The translations under genes were made by a program, and so were the position numbers. This document shows, one piece after another, positions 9,421 to 20,015 of a stretch of DNA of 64,000 nt. Within the stretch, counting starts at the first letter, position 1. Each line of letters begins with the position of its first letter. This stretch comes from Rhodocyclaceae bacterium (GTDB lineage Bacteria > Pseudomonadota > Gammaproteobacteria > Burkholderiales > Rhodocyclaceae). The stretch lies in the NCBI GenBank assembly GCA_022072095.1, contig JAJVIJ010000014.1, forward strand, positions 1 through 64,000, in the 5' to 3' direction. Below the pieces are notes generated by a model. It worked only from the letters and a program-made list of their open reading frames with translations, was not told the DNA's origin and did not search any database.

Positions 9421-10623
9421 TCAAACCCGCTCGATGACCACGGCCAGACCTTGGCCGACCCCTATGCACAGGCTGACCACCGCATAGCGGCCGTTGCGAC
9501 GCTTCAGTTCGCGCGCGGCCGTGAGTGCCAGTCGCGTACCGGACGCACCGAGCGGATGGCCAACCGCGATGGCGCCACCGTTCGGATTGACGCGCTCGTC
9601 GTCGAACGGAATCTCGAGCAGTTTCAGACAGGACAATACCTGGGGCGAGAACGCTTCGTTGATCTCGATCACGTCCATGTCCGCCAGCGTCAGGCCGGCT
9701 CGCTGCAAGGCTTTCGGTATCGCCCGCGCCGGACCGATGCCCATGATGCGCGGCTCAACCGCGGCAACCGCCGCCGAAAGAATACGCGCCATCGGCTGAG
9801 CGCCGGCTCTCTGGCCCGCAGCCTGACTGCCGACGATGACCGCCGCGGCACCGTCGTTGATGCCGGACGCGCTGCCCGCCGTGACCACGCCGCCCTCGGC
9901 CAGCGGTTTCAAGGCTGCCAGTGATTCGAAATTGGTATCCGGGCGCGGATGCTCGTCGGCGTCGACGACGCGTGGCGGTGTTTTCCGACCGGTCGGTACC
10001 GAGATCGGGTGAATTTCGCCGGCGAAGAAGCCGTCCTGCCGGGCACGCTCGAATCGGGCCTGAGAACTTGCCGCAAAGCGGTCGGACTGCTCGCGCGTGA
10101 TGCCGAAATCGCGCGCGACGTTGTCGCCGGTCTCGGGCATGGTGTCGTTGCCATGGCGCGTCACCAGTTTCGGATTCGGGAAACGTGCACCGATCGTGGT
10201 GTCGAATACCTTGAAATCGCGGCTATAGGCCGACTCGGCTTTCGCGACCACAAAGGGGGCACGCGACATGCTCTCGACCCCGCCGGCGACGAACAGCTCA
10301 CCCTCGCCACAGGTGACGGCGCGGGCGGCATCGACGATGGCCGCCAGGCCGCTGGCGCACAAGCGGTTCACGGTCTGGCCAGGGAGCGTCACCGGCAAGC
10401 CGGCGGCGAGCAGCGCATTCCGCGCGACATTGCGCGAATCCTCGCCCGCCTGACAGGTGCAGCCGACGATCGCATCCTCGAAAACGTCGGCTTCCCAGGG
10501 CGAGCGCTCGATTAGTACGCGCATCAGCTCGCCGATCAGGTCATCGGGCCGGACGCTGGCCAGGCCGCCTGCATGTCGGCCGAACGCCGTACGGAGTCCA
10601 TCGAAAATGAACGCGTTGAGCAT
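9421..10623 (-). CDS. Acetyl-CoA acyltransferase / thiolase (PcaF-like)
   Basis: The 400-residue protein is a full-length biosynthetic/degradative thiolase. Catalytic Cys89 lies in NRLCASG, the second set in NEAFSPQVLS, His in GHPLGASG and the final acid-base Cys in CIGVGQG. It would cleave 3-oxoacyl-CoA with CoA; the overall pattern and the nearby dienelactone hydrolase fit 3-oxoadipyl-CoA thiolase, but a beta-oxidation role is equally possible. The start at 10623 follows a GAGGAGAAGAC ribosome site; the longer frame has none. Confidence 0.9.
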   Translation of the reverse strand: MLNAFIFDGLRTAFGRHAGGLASVRPDDLIGELMRVLIERSPWEADVFEDAIVGCTCQAGEDSRNVARNALLAAGLPVTLPGQTVNRLCASGLAAIVDAARAVTCGEGELFVAGGVESMSRAPFVVAKAESAYSRDFKVFDTTIGARFPNPKLVTRHGNDTMPETGDNVARDFGITREQSDRFAASSQARFERARQDGFFAGEIHPISVPTGRKTPPRVVDADEHPRPDTNFESLAALKPLAEGGVVTAGSASGINDGAAAVIVGSQAAGQRAGAQPMARILSAAVAAVEPRIMGIGPARAIPKALQRAGLTLADMDVIEINEAFSPQVLSCLKLLEIPFDDERVNPNGGAIAVGHPLGASGTRLALTAARELKRRNGRYAVVSLCIGVGQGLAVVIERV

Positions 10624-10834
10624 TGTCTTCTCCTCATTTCGTTTGATTGCCGCCAAAGGGCCGTGTCATGCCGCCACGACATGCCCTATCCAAGGATGTG
10701 CTACAGGACGAATTGTCCTTCGTTTCGCAGGGATTTTGTCGCACAATAGCGCCCCAATCAGCGGCGCCCCAGTCAACTGACCATGTCCGATGGCGCCGAA
10801 AAAAAAGCTAGGCAGGTGGCTGCACGACGGTCGC

Positions 10835-10912
10835 GTTCCGGAATCCGGAACCTGACCGAGGCAAGACGTGGATATATAACTAAGTAAGCGTAGGGGACTA
10901 GGGAGGATCGGC
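10835..10912 (+). promoter_or_regulatory. Operator palindrome and promoter of the tct operon
   Basis: A perfect 8-1-8 palindrome GTTCCGGAATCCGGAAC occupies 10835-10851. A weak -35 (TGACCG, 10853-10858) and a -10 (TATAAC, 10875-10880) with 16-base spacing follow directly, so the palindrome sits just upstream of the -35, the usual activator position. A second inverted pair, AGGAC/GTCCT, lies at 10705-10719. GGGAGGATCG before the ATG at 10913 is a good ribosome site. Confidence 0.4.
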
Positions 10913-11893
10913 ATGGACATGATCCGCTACATGGCTGCCTTGGTTGCGGCCGGATTTTTGCTCGTCTCGACGGTTGGCCATGCGCAGGACTATCCGGCGC
11001 GCACGATCAGCGTGATCGTGCCGTTTGCAGCCGGCGGCCCGACCGATACCGTGACCCGGCTTGTCGCGCAGAGCATGGCGCGATCGCTGAAACAGACGGT
11101 CATCGTCGAAAACGTCGGTGGCGCGGGCGGCACGCTGGGTGCGGCGCGCGTCGCCAAGGCGGCGGCGGATGGCTACACGCTGCTGCTGCACCACATCGGC
11201 CAGGCCACGGCGCCCGCGCTCTACCGTAAACTTCCTTACGATGTATTGACCGATTTCGAGCCGATCGGGCTGGTGACCGAAGTGCCGATGACGCTGGTGA
11301 CCAGGAAGGATTTTCCGGCACGTGATTTCCAGGAACTGTTGAGCCACGTGCGCAGGAACGCGCAGAAGGTGAGCTATGGCAACGCCGGCCTTGGTTCGGC
11401 CTCCCATCTGTGCGGCATGCTGTTCATGAGCGCGATCCAGACCGATCTGGTCACGGTTCCGTACAAGGGCACCGGCCCGGCCATGAACGACCTGCTCGGC
11501 GGCCAGATCGACCTGATGTGCGACCAGACCACCAATACCACCGGACCGATCCGTTCCGGCAAGATCAAGGTTTATGGCGTCACCACCCATAGCCGCGTGC
11601 CGTCGCTGCCCGAGGTACGGACCTTGAGCGAATCCGGACTGCCGGGCTTCGAAGTCAGCGTCTGGCACGCACTCTATGCCCCCAAGGGGACGCCGCGGCC
11701 CGTCATCGACCGCCTGGTCACCGCCTTGCGCGAAGCGCTCAGGGATCCCCTCGTCAAGTCGCGCTTCGCGGAACTGGGTACCGAGCCGGTCGCAGAGGCC
11801 AAGGTCAGTCCGGATACACTGCGCACCTTTCTCAAATCCGAAGTCGACAGATGGGGACCGATCATACGCAAGGCGGGGGTCTATGCGGACTGA
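10913..11893 (+). CDS. tctC: Tripartite tricarboxylate transporter substrate-binding protein (TctC/Bug)
   Basis: This 326-residue periplasmic receptor has a signal peptide (hydrophobic 6-22, cleavage after GHAQ) and the Bug-family core: YPARTISVIVPFAAGGPTD at the mature N-terminus, VVENVGGAGGT-like phosphate/carboxylate loop and YPKGTGPAMNDLLGGQIDLM. Bug receptors bind carboxylates and hand them to the TctAB permease encoded next. Directly followed by tctB and tctA in one operon. The ligand cannot be predicted from sequence. Confidence 0.92.
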   Translation: MDMIRYMAALVAAGFLLVSTVGHAQDYPARTISVIVPFAAGGPTDTVTRLVAQSMARSLKQTVIVENVGGAGGTLGAARVAKAAADGYTLLLHHIGQATAPALYRKLPYDVLTDFEPIGLVTEVPMTLVTRKDFPARDFQELLSHVRRNAQKVSYGNAGLGSASHLCGMLFMSAIQTDLVTVPYKGTGPAMNDLLGGQIDLMCDQTTNTTGPIRSGKIKVYGVTTHSRVPSLPEVRTLSESGLPGFEVSVWHALYAPKGTPRPVIDRLVTALREALRDPLVKSRFAELGTEPVAEAKVSPDTLRTFLKSEVDRWGPIIRKAGVYAD

Positions 11894-11990
11894 GATCGCC
11901 CTCCATCCATGCATGGAAAAGCGTGCGCCATAGAAAGCACGCCAATACTGTTGTAGCCTCAGATCAACCATGACCTCATAAGGAGACCAA

Positions 11991-12449
11991 GTGAGCAAAC
12001 TGATTCGACACCCGAAGGATTTCTGGTCCGGGGTGATGTTCGTCGTCCTCGGGCTGGCATTCGTGTGGTTCGCGAGAGATTATCCGATGGGTACCTCGAC
12101 GCGCATGGGGCCGGCCTACTTCCCGACGATCTTGGGTTATCTGCTGGCGGCGATCGGGTTCATCGTGCTGATCCGTGGCCTGAGCACACAGGGAGAAGGC
12201 TTCGGCGGCTTCGGCTGGAAGGGATTCTTCCTGATCCCGGGTGCGATCGTCATCTTCGGGCTGCTGCTGCGGCCGGCCGGCCTGGTCATTGCGTTGCCGG
12301 TGTTGATCCTCGTCGGCGCGCGGGCCAGTCACAAATTTTCCTGGCGCGCCTCGATCCTGTTAGCGGTGGGACTGACAATTTTTTCCTACTTCGTATTCAT
12401 TCGAGGCTTGGGTTTGCCCATCCCTGTTCTGCGCGGCATCGGCGGCTGA
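11991..12449 (+). CDS. tctB: Tripartite tricarboxylate transporter small subunit TctB
   Basis: The 152-residue protein has four predicted membrane helices (around 17-32, 50-65, 78-112 and 125-140) and the TctB opening, KDFWSGVMFVVLGLAFVWFA. It is the small permease subunit that partners the large TctA. Translation begins at GTG after a strong AAGGAGACCAA site. It lies between tctC and tctA at short spacing, so the operon is complete and in canonical C-B-A order. Confidence 0.9.
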   Translation: MSKLIRHPKDFWSGVMFVVLGLAFVWFARDYPMGTSTRMGPAYFPTILGYLLAAIGFIVLIRGLSTQGEGFGGFGWKGFFLIPGAIVIFGLLLRPAGLVIALPVLILVGARASHKFSWRASILLAVGLTIFSYFVFIRGLGLPIPVLRGIGG

Positions 12450-12461
12450 GGAGCGTTATTC

Positions 12462-13961
12462 ATGGAACTTGTTGAACATATCGGCATCGGTCTGACCTCT
12501 GCGCTGACCTTTCAGAACCTGCTTTACTGCTTCATCGGTGTCGTGCTCGGCACGATGGTCGGCATCCTGCCCGGTCTGGGTCCGGTGGCGACGATTGCAA
12601 TGCTGCTGCCGGCCACGTTTGCGCTGCCGCCGGTGGCCGCGCTGATCATGCTTGCCGGCATCTACTACGGGGCGCAGTACGGCGGTTCGACCACCGCAAT
12701 CCTGATCAACCTTCCGGGAGAGTCCTCGTCCGTGGTGACGGCACTGGACGGCTATCAGATGGCCAGACAGGGCCGCGCCGGCGTCGCGCTGGCCACCTCG
12801 GCGATCGGCTCGTTCTTTGCCGGTACCGTGGCGACCTTTTTGATCATGTTGTTTGCGCCGCCGCTGGCCGAGCTCGCACTCAAGTTTGGCCCGGCGGAAT
12901 ATTTCTCGCTGATGGTATTGGGCCTGATCGCGTCGGTGGTGCTGGCGCACGGCTCGCTGCTGAAGGCGATCGGCATCATCATCCTGGGACTCTTGATCGG
13001 TCTGATCGGCACCGATGTCACGTCGGGACAACAGCGCTTCACGTTCGGGGTGCCCGAACTGTCGGATGGCCTGGGTTTCGTCACCGTGGCCATGGGCATG
13101 TTCGGCATAGGCGAAATTCTCGCGAACATCGAACACGAGCAGACGCGCACCGCGGTCGTGGCCAAGATCACGAAGCTGATGCCTTCCAAGGAGGACTGGA
13201 AGCGCATCATCGGCCCGATCCTGCGCGGCACGACCTTCGGCTCCATCCTCGGCATCCTGCCCGGCGGCGGCTCGCTGCTGTCGTCGTTCGCGTCCTACGC
13301 GATCGAGAAGAAGATTTCCAAGAACTCGAGCGAGTTCGGCAAGGGTGCGATCGAGGGCGTGGCGGCACCGGAATCGGCGAACAACGCGGGTGCGCAGACC
13401 TCGTTCATCCCCATGTTGACGCTGGGCATCCCGTCGAACCCGGTCATGGCGCTGATGGTGGGCGCGATGATCATACAGGGCATCCAGCCCGGACCGCAGG
13501 TCATGAGCGAGCAGCCGGCGCTGTTCTGGGGGATCGTGGTGTCGATGTGGATCGGCAATCTGTTCCTGTTGGTGCTGAACCTGCCGCTGATCGGCATGTG
13601 GGTGCGCATGCTGACCGTGCCCTACCACCTGCTGTTCCCGGCGGTGCTCGTGTTCTGCGGTATCGGGGTGTTCAGCCTGAACAATTCCGAGTTCGACATT
13701 TACGGCATGGCACTGTTCGGCATCATCGGCTACGTATTCACGAAGCTCGAATGCGAACCCGCGCCGATGATGCTCGGCTTCATCCTCGGACAGATGATGG
13801 AGGAGTATCTGCGGCGGGCGATGACGCTGTCCCGCGGTGATCCGATGGTTTTTCTCACGCGGCCGATCAGCGCCGGCATGCTTATCGTTGCGGCAATCGC
13901 GATCCTGGCTGTCGCGCTGCCGGCATTACGCAAGACCCGCGAGGTGGCATTCCAAGAGTAG
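12462..13961 (+). CDS. tctA: Tripartite tricarboxylate transporter large permease TctA
   Basis: A 499-residue protein with about twelve membrane segments. It has the TctA hallmarks GVVLGTMVGILPGLGPVATIAMLLP-type repeat near residue 30, YYGAQYGGSTTAILINLPGE near 68, and a second related motif around 262-275 (GILPGGGSLLSSFASYA) with the usual internal duplication. It forms the sodium-coupled channel of the tctCBA uptake system. It ends 12 bases past a normal C-terminus and is followed by a GC-rich hairpin region (about 13975-14028) before ndk. Confidence 0.93.
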   Translation: MELVEHIGIGLTSALTFQNLLYCFIGVVLGTMVGILPGLGPVATIAMLLPATFALPPVAALIMLAGIYYGAQYGGSTTAILINLPGESSSVVTALDGYQMARQGRAGVALATSAIGSFFAGTVATFLIMLFAPPLAELALKFGPAEYFSLMVLGLIASVVLAHGSLLKAIGIIILGLLIGLIGTDVTSGQQRFTFGVPELSDGLGFVTVAMGMFGIGEILANIEHEQTRTAVVAKITKLMPSKEDWKRIIGPILRGTTFGSILGILPGGGSLLSSFASYAIEKKISKNSSEFGKGAIEGVAAPESANNAGAQTSFIPMLTLGIPSNPVMALMVGAMIIQGIQPGPQVMSEQPALFWGIVVSMWIGNLFLLVLNLPLIGMWVRMLTVPYHLLFPAVLVFCGIGVFSLNNSEFDIYGMALFGIIGYVFTKLECEPAPMMLGFILGQMMEEYLRRAMTLSRGDPMVFLTRPISAGMLIVAAIAILAVALPALRKTREVAFQE

Positions 13962-14096
13962 TCATCTTCAGCCAGCTCCCCTACCCCGTTGTGCGGCTCC
14001 GACCGCATTGGGGGGTGGCGGGAGGGCGGTGCAGCCTGCTAGACTGCCGAATTTTCGAGAGCAAGCCCCGTCCCCGACGGGCAACGGAGATTCGGC

Positions 14097-14522
14097 ATGA
14101 GCCTGGAAAGAACGCTGTCCATCATCAAGCCCGACGCGGTCAAGAAAAACGTCATCGGGAAAATCTATCAACGCTTCGAAGACGCGGGTCTCAAGATCGT
14201 CGCGGCGAGAATGCACCAGCTGTCGCGTGCAGAGGCCGAAGCCTTCTACGACATTCATCGCGAACGGCCCTTTTTCAAGGACCTGGTCGAATTCATGATT
14301 TCGGGCCCGGTCATGATCCAGGTTCTGGAAGGTACGAATGCGATTGCGAAGAACCGCGATCTGATGGGCGCCACCGACCCCAAGAAAGCCGCAGCCGGCA
14401 CGATACGCGCCGACTTCGCCGACTCGATCGACGCCAATGCCGTACATGGATCCGACGCCGCAGACACGGCGCGCCGTGAAATCGCGTTCTTTTTCGCGGA
14501 ATCGGCGATTCACTCGCGTTGA
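14097..14522 (+). CDS. ndk: Nucleoside diphosphate kinase
   Basis: The 141-residue Ndk transfers the terminal phosphate from ATP to NDPs through a phospho-His intermediate. The active-site motif NAVHGSD is intact, as are [12 protein letters not shown] at the start and [16 protein letters not shown] in the middle. GGAGATTCGGC precedes the ATG. It opens the housekeeping block that leads to rlmN. Confidence 0.97.
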   Translation: MSLERTLSIIKPDAVKKNVIGKIYQRFEDAGLKIVAARMHQLSRAEAEAFYDIHRERPFFKDLVEFMISGPVMIQVLEGTNAIAKNRDLMGATDPKKAAAGTIRADFADSIDANAVHGSDAADTARREIAFFFAESAIHSR

Positions 14523-14600
14523 CCCGGCCGGCCAGGCCACGCAGCGACGTACAGTGTGCATGCTGACAAGGTGAATCGGTACATAGAGATGCTGGCTCCG

Positions 14601-15698
14601 ATGACCACCAATTTGCTGGACTTCGACCTGGATGCGCTCACGCACTGGTGTGTGGTGCAGGGCGAGAAGCCGTTCCGCGCGCGCCAGTTGTCGCGCTGGA
14701 TCCATCAGCGCGGCGAGACCAGTTTCGCGCGCATGTCCGATCTCGGACGAGGTTTCAGTGAGCGCTTGTCCGGGATCGCCGAGGTTCGCGAACTGCCGCT
14801 GCGCGCCGACCAGATTGCGCCGGACGGGACGCGCAAGATTCTGTTCGATGTCGGGGGCGGCAACGCCGTCGAGAGCGTGTTCATTCCCGAAACCGACCGC
14901 GGCACGCTGTGCATATCGACCCAGGCCGGGTGCGCACTGGACTGTCAATTCTGTTCTACCGGGAAGCAGGGATTCAACCGCAATCTGACGACCGGCGAAA
15001 TCATCGGCCAGCTGTGGTGGGCACGCCGCGCGTTGGGTGACTTTGCACCGGAGGTCCGCGAGCGCCGCATCACCAATGTGGTGCTCATGGGCATGGGCGA
15101 ACCGCTGCTCAATTTCGACGCGACCGTCGCCGCCCTGCGCCTGATGCTGGACGACCATGCTTACGGCCTGTCTCGCCGGCGTGTCACCGTGTCCACCTCG
15201 GGCATCGTGCCCGGCATCGACCGTTTGCGCGAAGCCTGCCCCGTCGCGCTGGCGATCTCGCTGCATGCGCCCAACGACGCATTGCGCGACAGCCTGATGC
15301 CGATCAATCGCAAATACCCCTTGCGGGAACTGCTGGCAGCTTGCCATCGCTACCTCGAGCGGGCACCGCGGGATTTCATCACCTTCGAGTATGTCATGCT
15401 GGACGGGGTGAACGACGGCACGGAACACGCGCGTGAACTCGCCGTACTGCTGCGCGATCTTCCCTGCAAATTCAATCTGATCCCGTTCAATCCTTTTCCT
15501 GGGGCCGCGTTCGGCGGCACGCCGATGGAACGGATACGCCGGTTCCAGGCACGACTGATGGACAGCGGCTACGTCACGACCCTACGCAAGACGCGCGGCC
15601 AGAGCATCGATGCGGCCTGCGGCCAACTCGCCGGCGAGATTCAGGACCGCACGCGGCGCACGCTGCGCTTGCGCCTGGCGGCGGAGGCTTCGTCATGA
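14601..15698 (+). CDS. rlmN: 23S rRNA (adenine-2503-C2)/tRNA methyltransferase
   Basis: RlmN is a radical-SAM enzyme that methylates A2503 of 23S rRNA and A37 of some tRNAs. The cluster-binding CxxxCxxC is Cys111-Cys115-Cys118 (CALDCQFC), and the catalytic C-terminal cysteine is in [10 protein letters not shown] near residue 341. [18 protein letters not shown] is the N-terminal HhH-like domain. The start is ambiguous: ATGs at 14601 and 14589 and a GTG at 14556 share the frame; 14601 gives the family length of 365. It overlaps pilW by four bases. Confidence 0.95.
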   Translation: MTTNLLDFDLDALTHWCVVQGEKPFRARQLSRWIHQRGETSFARMSDLGRGFSERLSGIAEVRELPLRADQIAPDGTRKILFDVGGGNAVESVFIPETDRGTLCISTQAGCALDCQFCSTGKQGFNRNLTTGEIIGQLWWARRALGDFAPEVRERRITNVVLMGMGEPLLNFDATVAALRLMLDDHAYGLSRRRVTVSTSGIVPGIDRLREACPVALAISLHAPNDALRDSLMPINRKYPLRELLAACHRYLERAPRDFITFEYVMLDGVNDGTEHARELAVLLRDLPCKFNLIPFNPFPGAAFGGTPMERIRRFQARLMDSGYVTTLRKTRGQSIDAACGQLAGEIQDRTRRTLRLRLAAEASS

Positions 15699-16513
15699 AC
15701 CGAATCGACCTTGGTGGCCTCAAGGGGCCGGCCGCTTTCGTGTTCGCACTGCTGCTGGCGGCCTGTGCCGGCAATCCTCCGGGAGAAGGCAGCGCCCAAC
15801 AGGCCAGCCAGTACCAGCCGGTCGAACCCATCGTGACCGGCGCCGCGCGCAGCCGTGCGCAGGCGCACGTTGACTTGGGCATGGCTTATCTGACCAGCGG
15901 CAATTTCGCCGTGGCGCTGGAGGAAGCGCGACTCGCGCTGAATTCGGACCCGAACTACGCGCTGGGTTACAACCTGCTCGCGCTCGCGCATATGTCACTG
16001 GGCGAAACCCGCGAGGCGCAGGGATACTTCGAGCGTGCCTCGCAGTTGGGACCGAACGATCCGGATATCGCCAACAACCATGGCTGGTTCCTGTGCCTCA
16101 ATGGCCGCGAACGCGAGGGTCTCGAACGGCTGCGCCTGGCACAGCGCAACCCTTTGTACAGAACGCCGGCGCGCGCCTATATCAATGCCGGTTTGTGCGC
16201 GCTGAAACTGAGCGACGATGTCGCGGCCGAGGCGGCGTTCAATCGCGCGGTGAGCCTGGATCCGGGTAGCGCGCAATCCTATTTTCACCTCGCCGGCATC
16301 GCCTACCGCAAGAACGAACTCGTGCGCGCCCGGCAGTTCATCGAACAATTGCTCAAGGTCGATGCGGCCAGCCCGGAGACGCTCTGGCTCGCCCTGCGCA
16401 TCGAACGCAAGATTGGCGACCGCCAGGCCGAAAACTATTACGCCGGCCAGCTGCGGCGCGATTTCCCGCGTTCGGCCGAATTTCGTTTCTTGCAACAAGG
16501 CCAGTACGATTGA
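15695..16513 (+). CDS. pilW: Type IV pilus biogenesis/stability lipoprotein PilW (PilF)
   Basis: The 272-residue protein starts with a lipoprotein signal (lipobox LAAC, Cys24) and continues with about five tetratricopeptide repeats, e.g. [26 protein letters not shown] and [22 protein letters not shown]. PilW/PilF is the outer-membrane pilotin that assembles the PilQ secretin. Placement between rlmN and rodZ, with overlapping ends at both sides, is the conserved proteobacterial context and supports the name. Confidence 0.88.
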   Translation: MNRIDLGGLKGPAAFVFALLLAACAGNPPGEGSAQQASQYQPVEPIVTGAARSRAQAHVDLGMAYLTSGNFAVALEEARLALNSDPNYALGYNLLALAHMSLGETREAQGYFERASQLGPNDPDIANNHGWFLCLNGREREGLERLRLAQRNPLYRTPARAYINAGLCALKLSDDVAAEAAFNRAVSLDPGSAQSYFHLAGIAYRKNELVRARQFIEQLLKVDAASPETLWLALRIERKIGDRQAENYYAGQLRRDFPRSAEFRFLQQGQYD

Positions 16514-17334
16514 CCGATCACGCCGACAAGCCTATCGATGAGCTGACGCAGCCTATTGGCCCGGGCGAGCAACTGAAGTCCCGGCGAGAAGCGCAAGGCA
16601 TGAGCGTGGCGGAAGCGTCGCAGGCACTCAGGTTATCGCCGGCCCAGGTCGAGGCGATCGAACTCGAGCGCTTCGGCGACTTGAAGGGGGCGACCTTCGC
16701 GCGTGGCTTCGTGCGCAACTATGCCCGTCTGCTGGGCATGGATCCGGCCCCGTTGCTGGCGGCGATGGATACGCTGCACGTGGTGCCGACGCCGCATATC
16801 CATGCCGATAGGCAGGCTACGGTGACCTTGCCCCATCAGGGCGGGCGTCGAAACCTCGGGCGATGGCTGGCGGGAGGCGTCCTGGTCGCACTGCTATTCG
16901 GCGTGATGGGCATCCTGTTCGCTTCAGGGTGGTTCGAGGAACTCACCGATTCGATTCCACCTACACCGCAGCAAGTCGCTGTACCGGGAAAGCCCGGCCA
17001 GACCCGACCGCCCGATCCGCCGCCGGTCCAGGGTTCGGCCGTGGTGCCTCTGCTACCCCCCTCCACGGCAGGCACCCCGAACCTCGCGCCGACGACTGAA
17101 CGGGAGCTGCGGTTTTCGTTCGCTCAGGAGGCCTGGCTTGAGGTCACCGATGCGGACGGAACATCGCTCATCGCGGAACTGGTCCCATCGGGCAGAGAGC
17201 GTGTGATCCGCGGGCGCGCGCCGTTCACATTGGTGGTCGGCAATGCGCATGGCGTGACGGTGCAGCTGGATGGGCAAAAGGTCGACCTGGGCCCATCGAC
17301 GCAGACAAATGTCGCTCGCCTGAGACTGCCATGA
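16510..17334 (+). CDS. rodZ: RodZ-like helix-turn-helix membrane protein
   Basis: RodZ links MreB to the cell-wall elongation machinery. This 274-residue version has the cytoplasmic HTH domain (residues 20-80: [21 protein letters not shown]), one membrane helix near 118-137, a proline-rich periplasmic linker and a C-terminal DUF4115 beta domain ([16 protein letters not shown]). Translation starts at TTG overlapping the pilW stop (TTGA), and the stop overlaps the ispG start (ATGA), so the three genes are translationally coupled. Confidence 0.9.
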   Translation: MTDHADKPIDELTQPIGPGEQLKSRREAQGMSVAEASQALRLSPAQVEAIELERFGDLKGATFARGFVRNYARLLGMDPAPLLAAMDTLHVVPTPHIHADRQATVTLPHQGGRRNLGRWLAGGVLVALLFGVMGILFASGWFEELTDSIPPTPQQVAVPGKPGQTRPPDPPPVQGSAVVPLLPPSTAGTPNLAPTTERELRFSFAQEAWLEVTDADGTSLIAELVPSGRERVIRGRAPFTLVVGNAHGVTVQLDGQKVDLGPSTQTNVARLRLP

Positions 17335-18599
17335 CGGACCACGCACTCGGAATCGCGCCGACCCTTGCCACGCCCGGCGCGCGGCGCAGGAGCCTGCCGG
17401 TCACGGTCGGCGGACTGACCATCGGCGGCGACGCGCCGGTGGTCGTGCAATCCATGACCAACACCGATACCGCGGACGCCATTGCGACGGCCGTGCAGGT
17501 TGCCGCGCTGGCCCGCGCCGGATCGGAACTGGTGCGCATCACGGTCAATACCCGCGAAGCTGCGGCCGCGGTTCCGGCCGTTCGCGAGCAGTTGGCACGG
17601 ATGGGGATGGAGGTCCCGCTCGTCGGCGATTTTCATTTCAATGGCCATAAACTTCTGCGCGAGTTTCCCGACTGTGCCGAAACCCTGGCCAAACTGCGCA
17701 TCAATCCCGGCAACGTCGGACGGGGCGCGAAGCGCGATCATCAGTTCGCGGAAATCATCGACATCGCCTGCCGTTATGACAAACCGGTGCGTATCGGCGT
17801 CAATTGGGGCAGTCTCGACCAGGCACTGCTCGCGCACGTGATGGATGAAAATGCCGCGCGCCCCACGCCATGGGAAACCGGCGCCGTGATGCGCGAAGCC
17901 CTGGTGCGCTCGGCGATCGATAGTGCCGAACAGGCCGTGGCCTGGGGGTTGCCCAGAGATCGCATCGTCCTTTCCTGCAAGGTCAGCGCCGTTCAGGATC
18001 TGGTCGCGATCTATCGCGAGCTGGGGCGCCGTTGTGATTTCGCGCTGCATCTCGGTCTGACCGAAGCGGGCATGGGCTCGAAAGGCATCGTGGCCTCGAC
18101 CGCTGCCCTGGCCATTTTGTTGCAGGAAGGCATCGGCGATACCCTACGCGTCTCGCTGACGCCCGAGCCCGACGGCGATCGTCGTCAGGAAGTGTTCGTC
18201 GCCCAGGAAATCCTGCAGACCATGGGGCTGAGGGCGTTCACACCCATGGTCACCGCCTGCCCTGGCTGCGGACGTACCAGCAGCAGCTATTTTCAACAGC
18301 TTGCCAAGGACATCCAGGATTTCGTGCGCGCACGCATGCCGCAGTGGCGTCTCGATCACGACGGCGTCGAGTCGCTGACGCTGGCGGTGATGGGCTGTGT
18401 GGTCAATGGCCCCGGCGAGAGCCGGCATGCGAACATCGGCATCAGCCTGCCGGGCACCGGTGAAGTTCCCGTGGCGCCGGTCTATGTCGACGGCGAGAAA
18501 ACCGTGACGCTCAAGGGAGACGGGCTGGCCGACGAGTTCAGGGACATCATCGAGCAATACGTCGCCCGCAAGTATCCGCGCAAAAGGCGATCGCCCTAG
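17331..18599 (+). CDS. ispG: 4-hydroxy-3-methylbut-2-enyl diphosphate synthase
   Basis: IspG (GcpE) converts MEcPP to HMBPP in the MEP isoprenoid pathway, using a [4Fe-4S] cluster. At 422 residues it has the bacterial two-domain form: the barrel with [12 protein letters not shown] and [11 protein letters not shown], and the cluster domain with CPGCGRTSS and GCVVNGPGE supplying the cysteines and the iron-ligating Glu. It follows rodZ with a four-base overlap. Confidence 0.97.
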   Translation: MTDHALGIAPTLATPGARRRSLPVTVGGLTIGGDAPVVVQSMTNTDTADAIATAVQVAALARAGSELVRITVNTREAAAAVPAVREQLARMGMEVPLVGDFHFNGHKLLREFPDCAETLAKLRINPGNVGRGAKRDHQFAEIIDIACRYDKPVRIGVNWGSLDQALLAHVMDENAARPTPWETGAVMREALVRSAIDSAEQAVAWGLPRDRIVLSCKVSAVQDLVAIYRELGRRCDFALHLGLTEAGMGSKGIVASTAALAILLQEGIGDTLRVSLTPEPDGDRRQEVFVAQEILQTMGLRAFTPMVTACPGCGRTSSSYFQQLAKDIQDFVRARMPQWRLDHDGVESLTLAVMGCVVNGPGESRHANIGISLPGTGEVPVAPVYVDGEKTVTLKGDGLADEFRDIIEQYVARKYPRKRRSP

Positions 18600-18701
18600 T
18601 CGTGTCCACATACTGACCATACCGACCGCCCATAAACCTATTCGAGCCCGGTCCATTCGCGGACGGGTTCGGACGGACCCGCACCGCACAGCAATCAATC
18701 T

Positions 18702-20015
18702 ATGAGTACGATCCTGCAAGCCCTGCGTGGCATGAACGACATCCTGCCGGACGAGGCCGAGCGCTGGGAAGCCTACGAATTCGTGCTCGCGGCCTGGGCC
18801 AAGAGTTATGGCTACCGCCCGCTGCGCACGCCGCTCGTCGAGCCGACCGCGCTGTTCCGGCGCGCCATCGGTGAAGTGACCGACATCGTCGAGAAGGAGA
18901 TGTACAGTTTCACGGACCAGCTCAACGGTGATCACGTCAGCCTGCGGCCGGAGGGCACCGCATCCTGCGTGCGTGCGGTGTTACAGCACAACCTGCTCTA
19001 CGATGGCCCCAAGCGCCTGTACTACCACGGCCCCATGTTCCGGCACGAGCGTCCGCAGAAAGGCCGCTATCGCCAATTCCACCAGTTTGGGGTCGAGGCG
19101 CTAGGATGGCTGGGTCCGGATGTCGATGCCGAGCACATCCTCATGTGTGCGCGCCTGTGGGAAGAGTTGGGCATCGAGGATCTGCGTCTGGAAATCAATT
19201 CCCTTGGAAGCGCAGAGGAGCGCGCGCAACATCGTCACGCCTTGCTGGCCTATTTCGAAAGCCATGCCGGGCAACTGGATCAGGACGCGTCGCGCCGACT
19301 GCACAGCAACCCCTTGCGCATCCTCGATAGCAAGAACCCCGACATGCAGACGCTGATCCGCGGAGCGCCGATGCTGATCGATCATCTGGGGCCGGACTCC
19401 AAAGCACATTTCGACGCGGTACGAGGCCTGCTGACCGAAGCGGGCATCCAGGCCACGGTCAATTCCCGGCTCGTGCGCGGTCTGGACTATTACAACCGCA
19501 CGGTGTTCGAGTGGGTATCGGACCGGCTCGGCGCCCAGGGCACGGTATGCGCCGGCGGCCGTTATGATGGCCTCATCGCGCAACTGGGTGGCAAGCCGGC
19601 GCCGGCCTGCGGATTTGCGATCGGTCTGGAACGCTTGATGGCGCTGGTCGAGGACCATCCCCCGGCACCGACGAGCACCGAGGTCTACGTCATCCATCAG
19701 GGTGACGAGGCCGCCACGGTGGCCTTTGCCGTCGCCGACGAGATGCGTCGCGTGGGCATGTCTGTCATCCTGAACTGCGGCGGTGGCAGCCTGAAGACGC
19801 AGATGAGGCGCGCCGACGCCTCCGGTGCGGTACTGGCCGTGATCGTCGGCGAGGATGAGCTACGCTCGGGAGAGGTGACGCTGAAGCCGTTGCGTGCGCA
19901 GGGAGAGCAATGGCGTACCAGCCGCACGGATTACATCGAACAGGTCGCCGAACTGCTGCTGGGACAGAACGAAGACGAACAGCTTGAGGATGAAAATGGC
20001 CGTACTGGATCATGA
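18702..20015 (+). CDS. hisS: Histidyl-tRNA synthetase
   Basis: The 437-residue class II synthetase has the HisS opening ([11 protein letters not shown]), motif 2 ([23 protein letters not shown]), the histidine-specific [13 protein letters not shown] and motif 3 ([10 protein letters not shown]), followed by the anticodon-binding domain. The 102-base spacer from ispG contains a bulged hairpin near 18646-18670 whose role is unknown. The last 20 bases overlap the start of yfgM. Confidence 0.97.
   Translation: MSTILQALRGMNDILPDEAERWEAYEFVLAAWAKSYGYRPLRTPLVEPTALFRRAIGEVTDIVEKEMYSFTDQLNGDHVSLRPEGTASCVRAVLQHNLLYDGPKRLYYHGPMFRHERPQKGRYRQFHQFGVEALGWLGPDVDAEHILMCARLWEELGIEDLRLEINSLGSAEERAQHRHALLAYFESHAGQLDQDASRRLHSNPLRILDSKNPDMQTLIRGAPMLIDHLGPDSKAHFDAVRGLLTEAGIQATVNSRLVRGLDYYNRTVFEWVSDRLGAQGTVCAGGRYDGLIAQLGGKPAPACGFAIGLERLMALVEDHPPAPTSTEVYVIHQGDEAATVAFAVADEMRRVGMSVILNCGGGSLKTQMRRADASGAVLAVIVGEDELRSGEVTLKPLRAQGEQWRTSRTDYIEQVAELLLGQNEDEQLEDENGRTGS

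Noticed and set aside
12456-13628. Minus-strand open frame of 390 codons rich in His, Gln and Arg
   Set aside because: Complement of the TctA membrane protein; this composition is what antisense of hydrophobic codons produces.
13968-15428. Minus-strand open frame of 486 codons
   Set aside because: Opposite ndk and rlmN, whose catalytic motifs are complete; no family pattern is visible in it.
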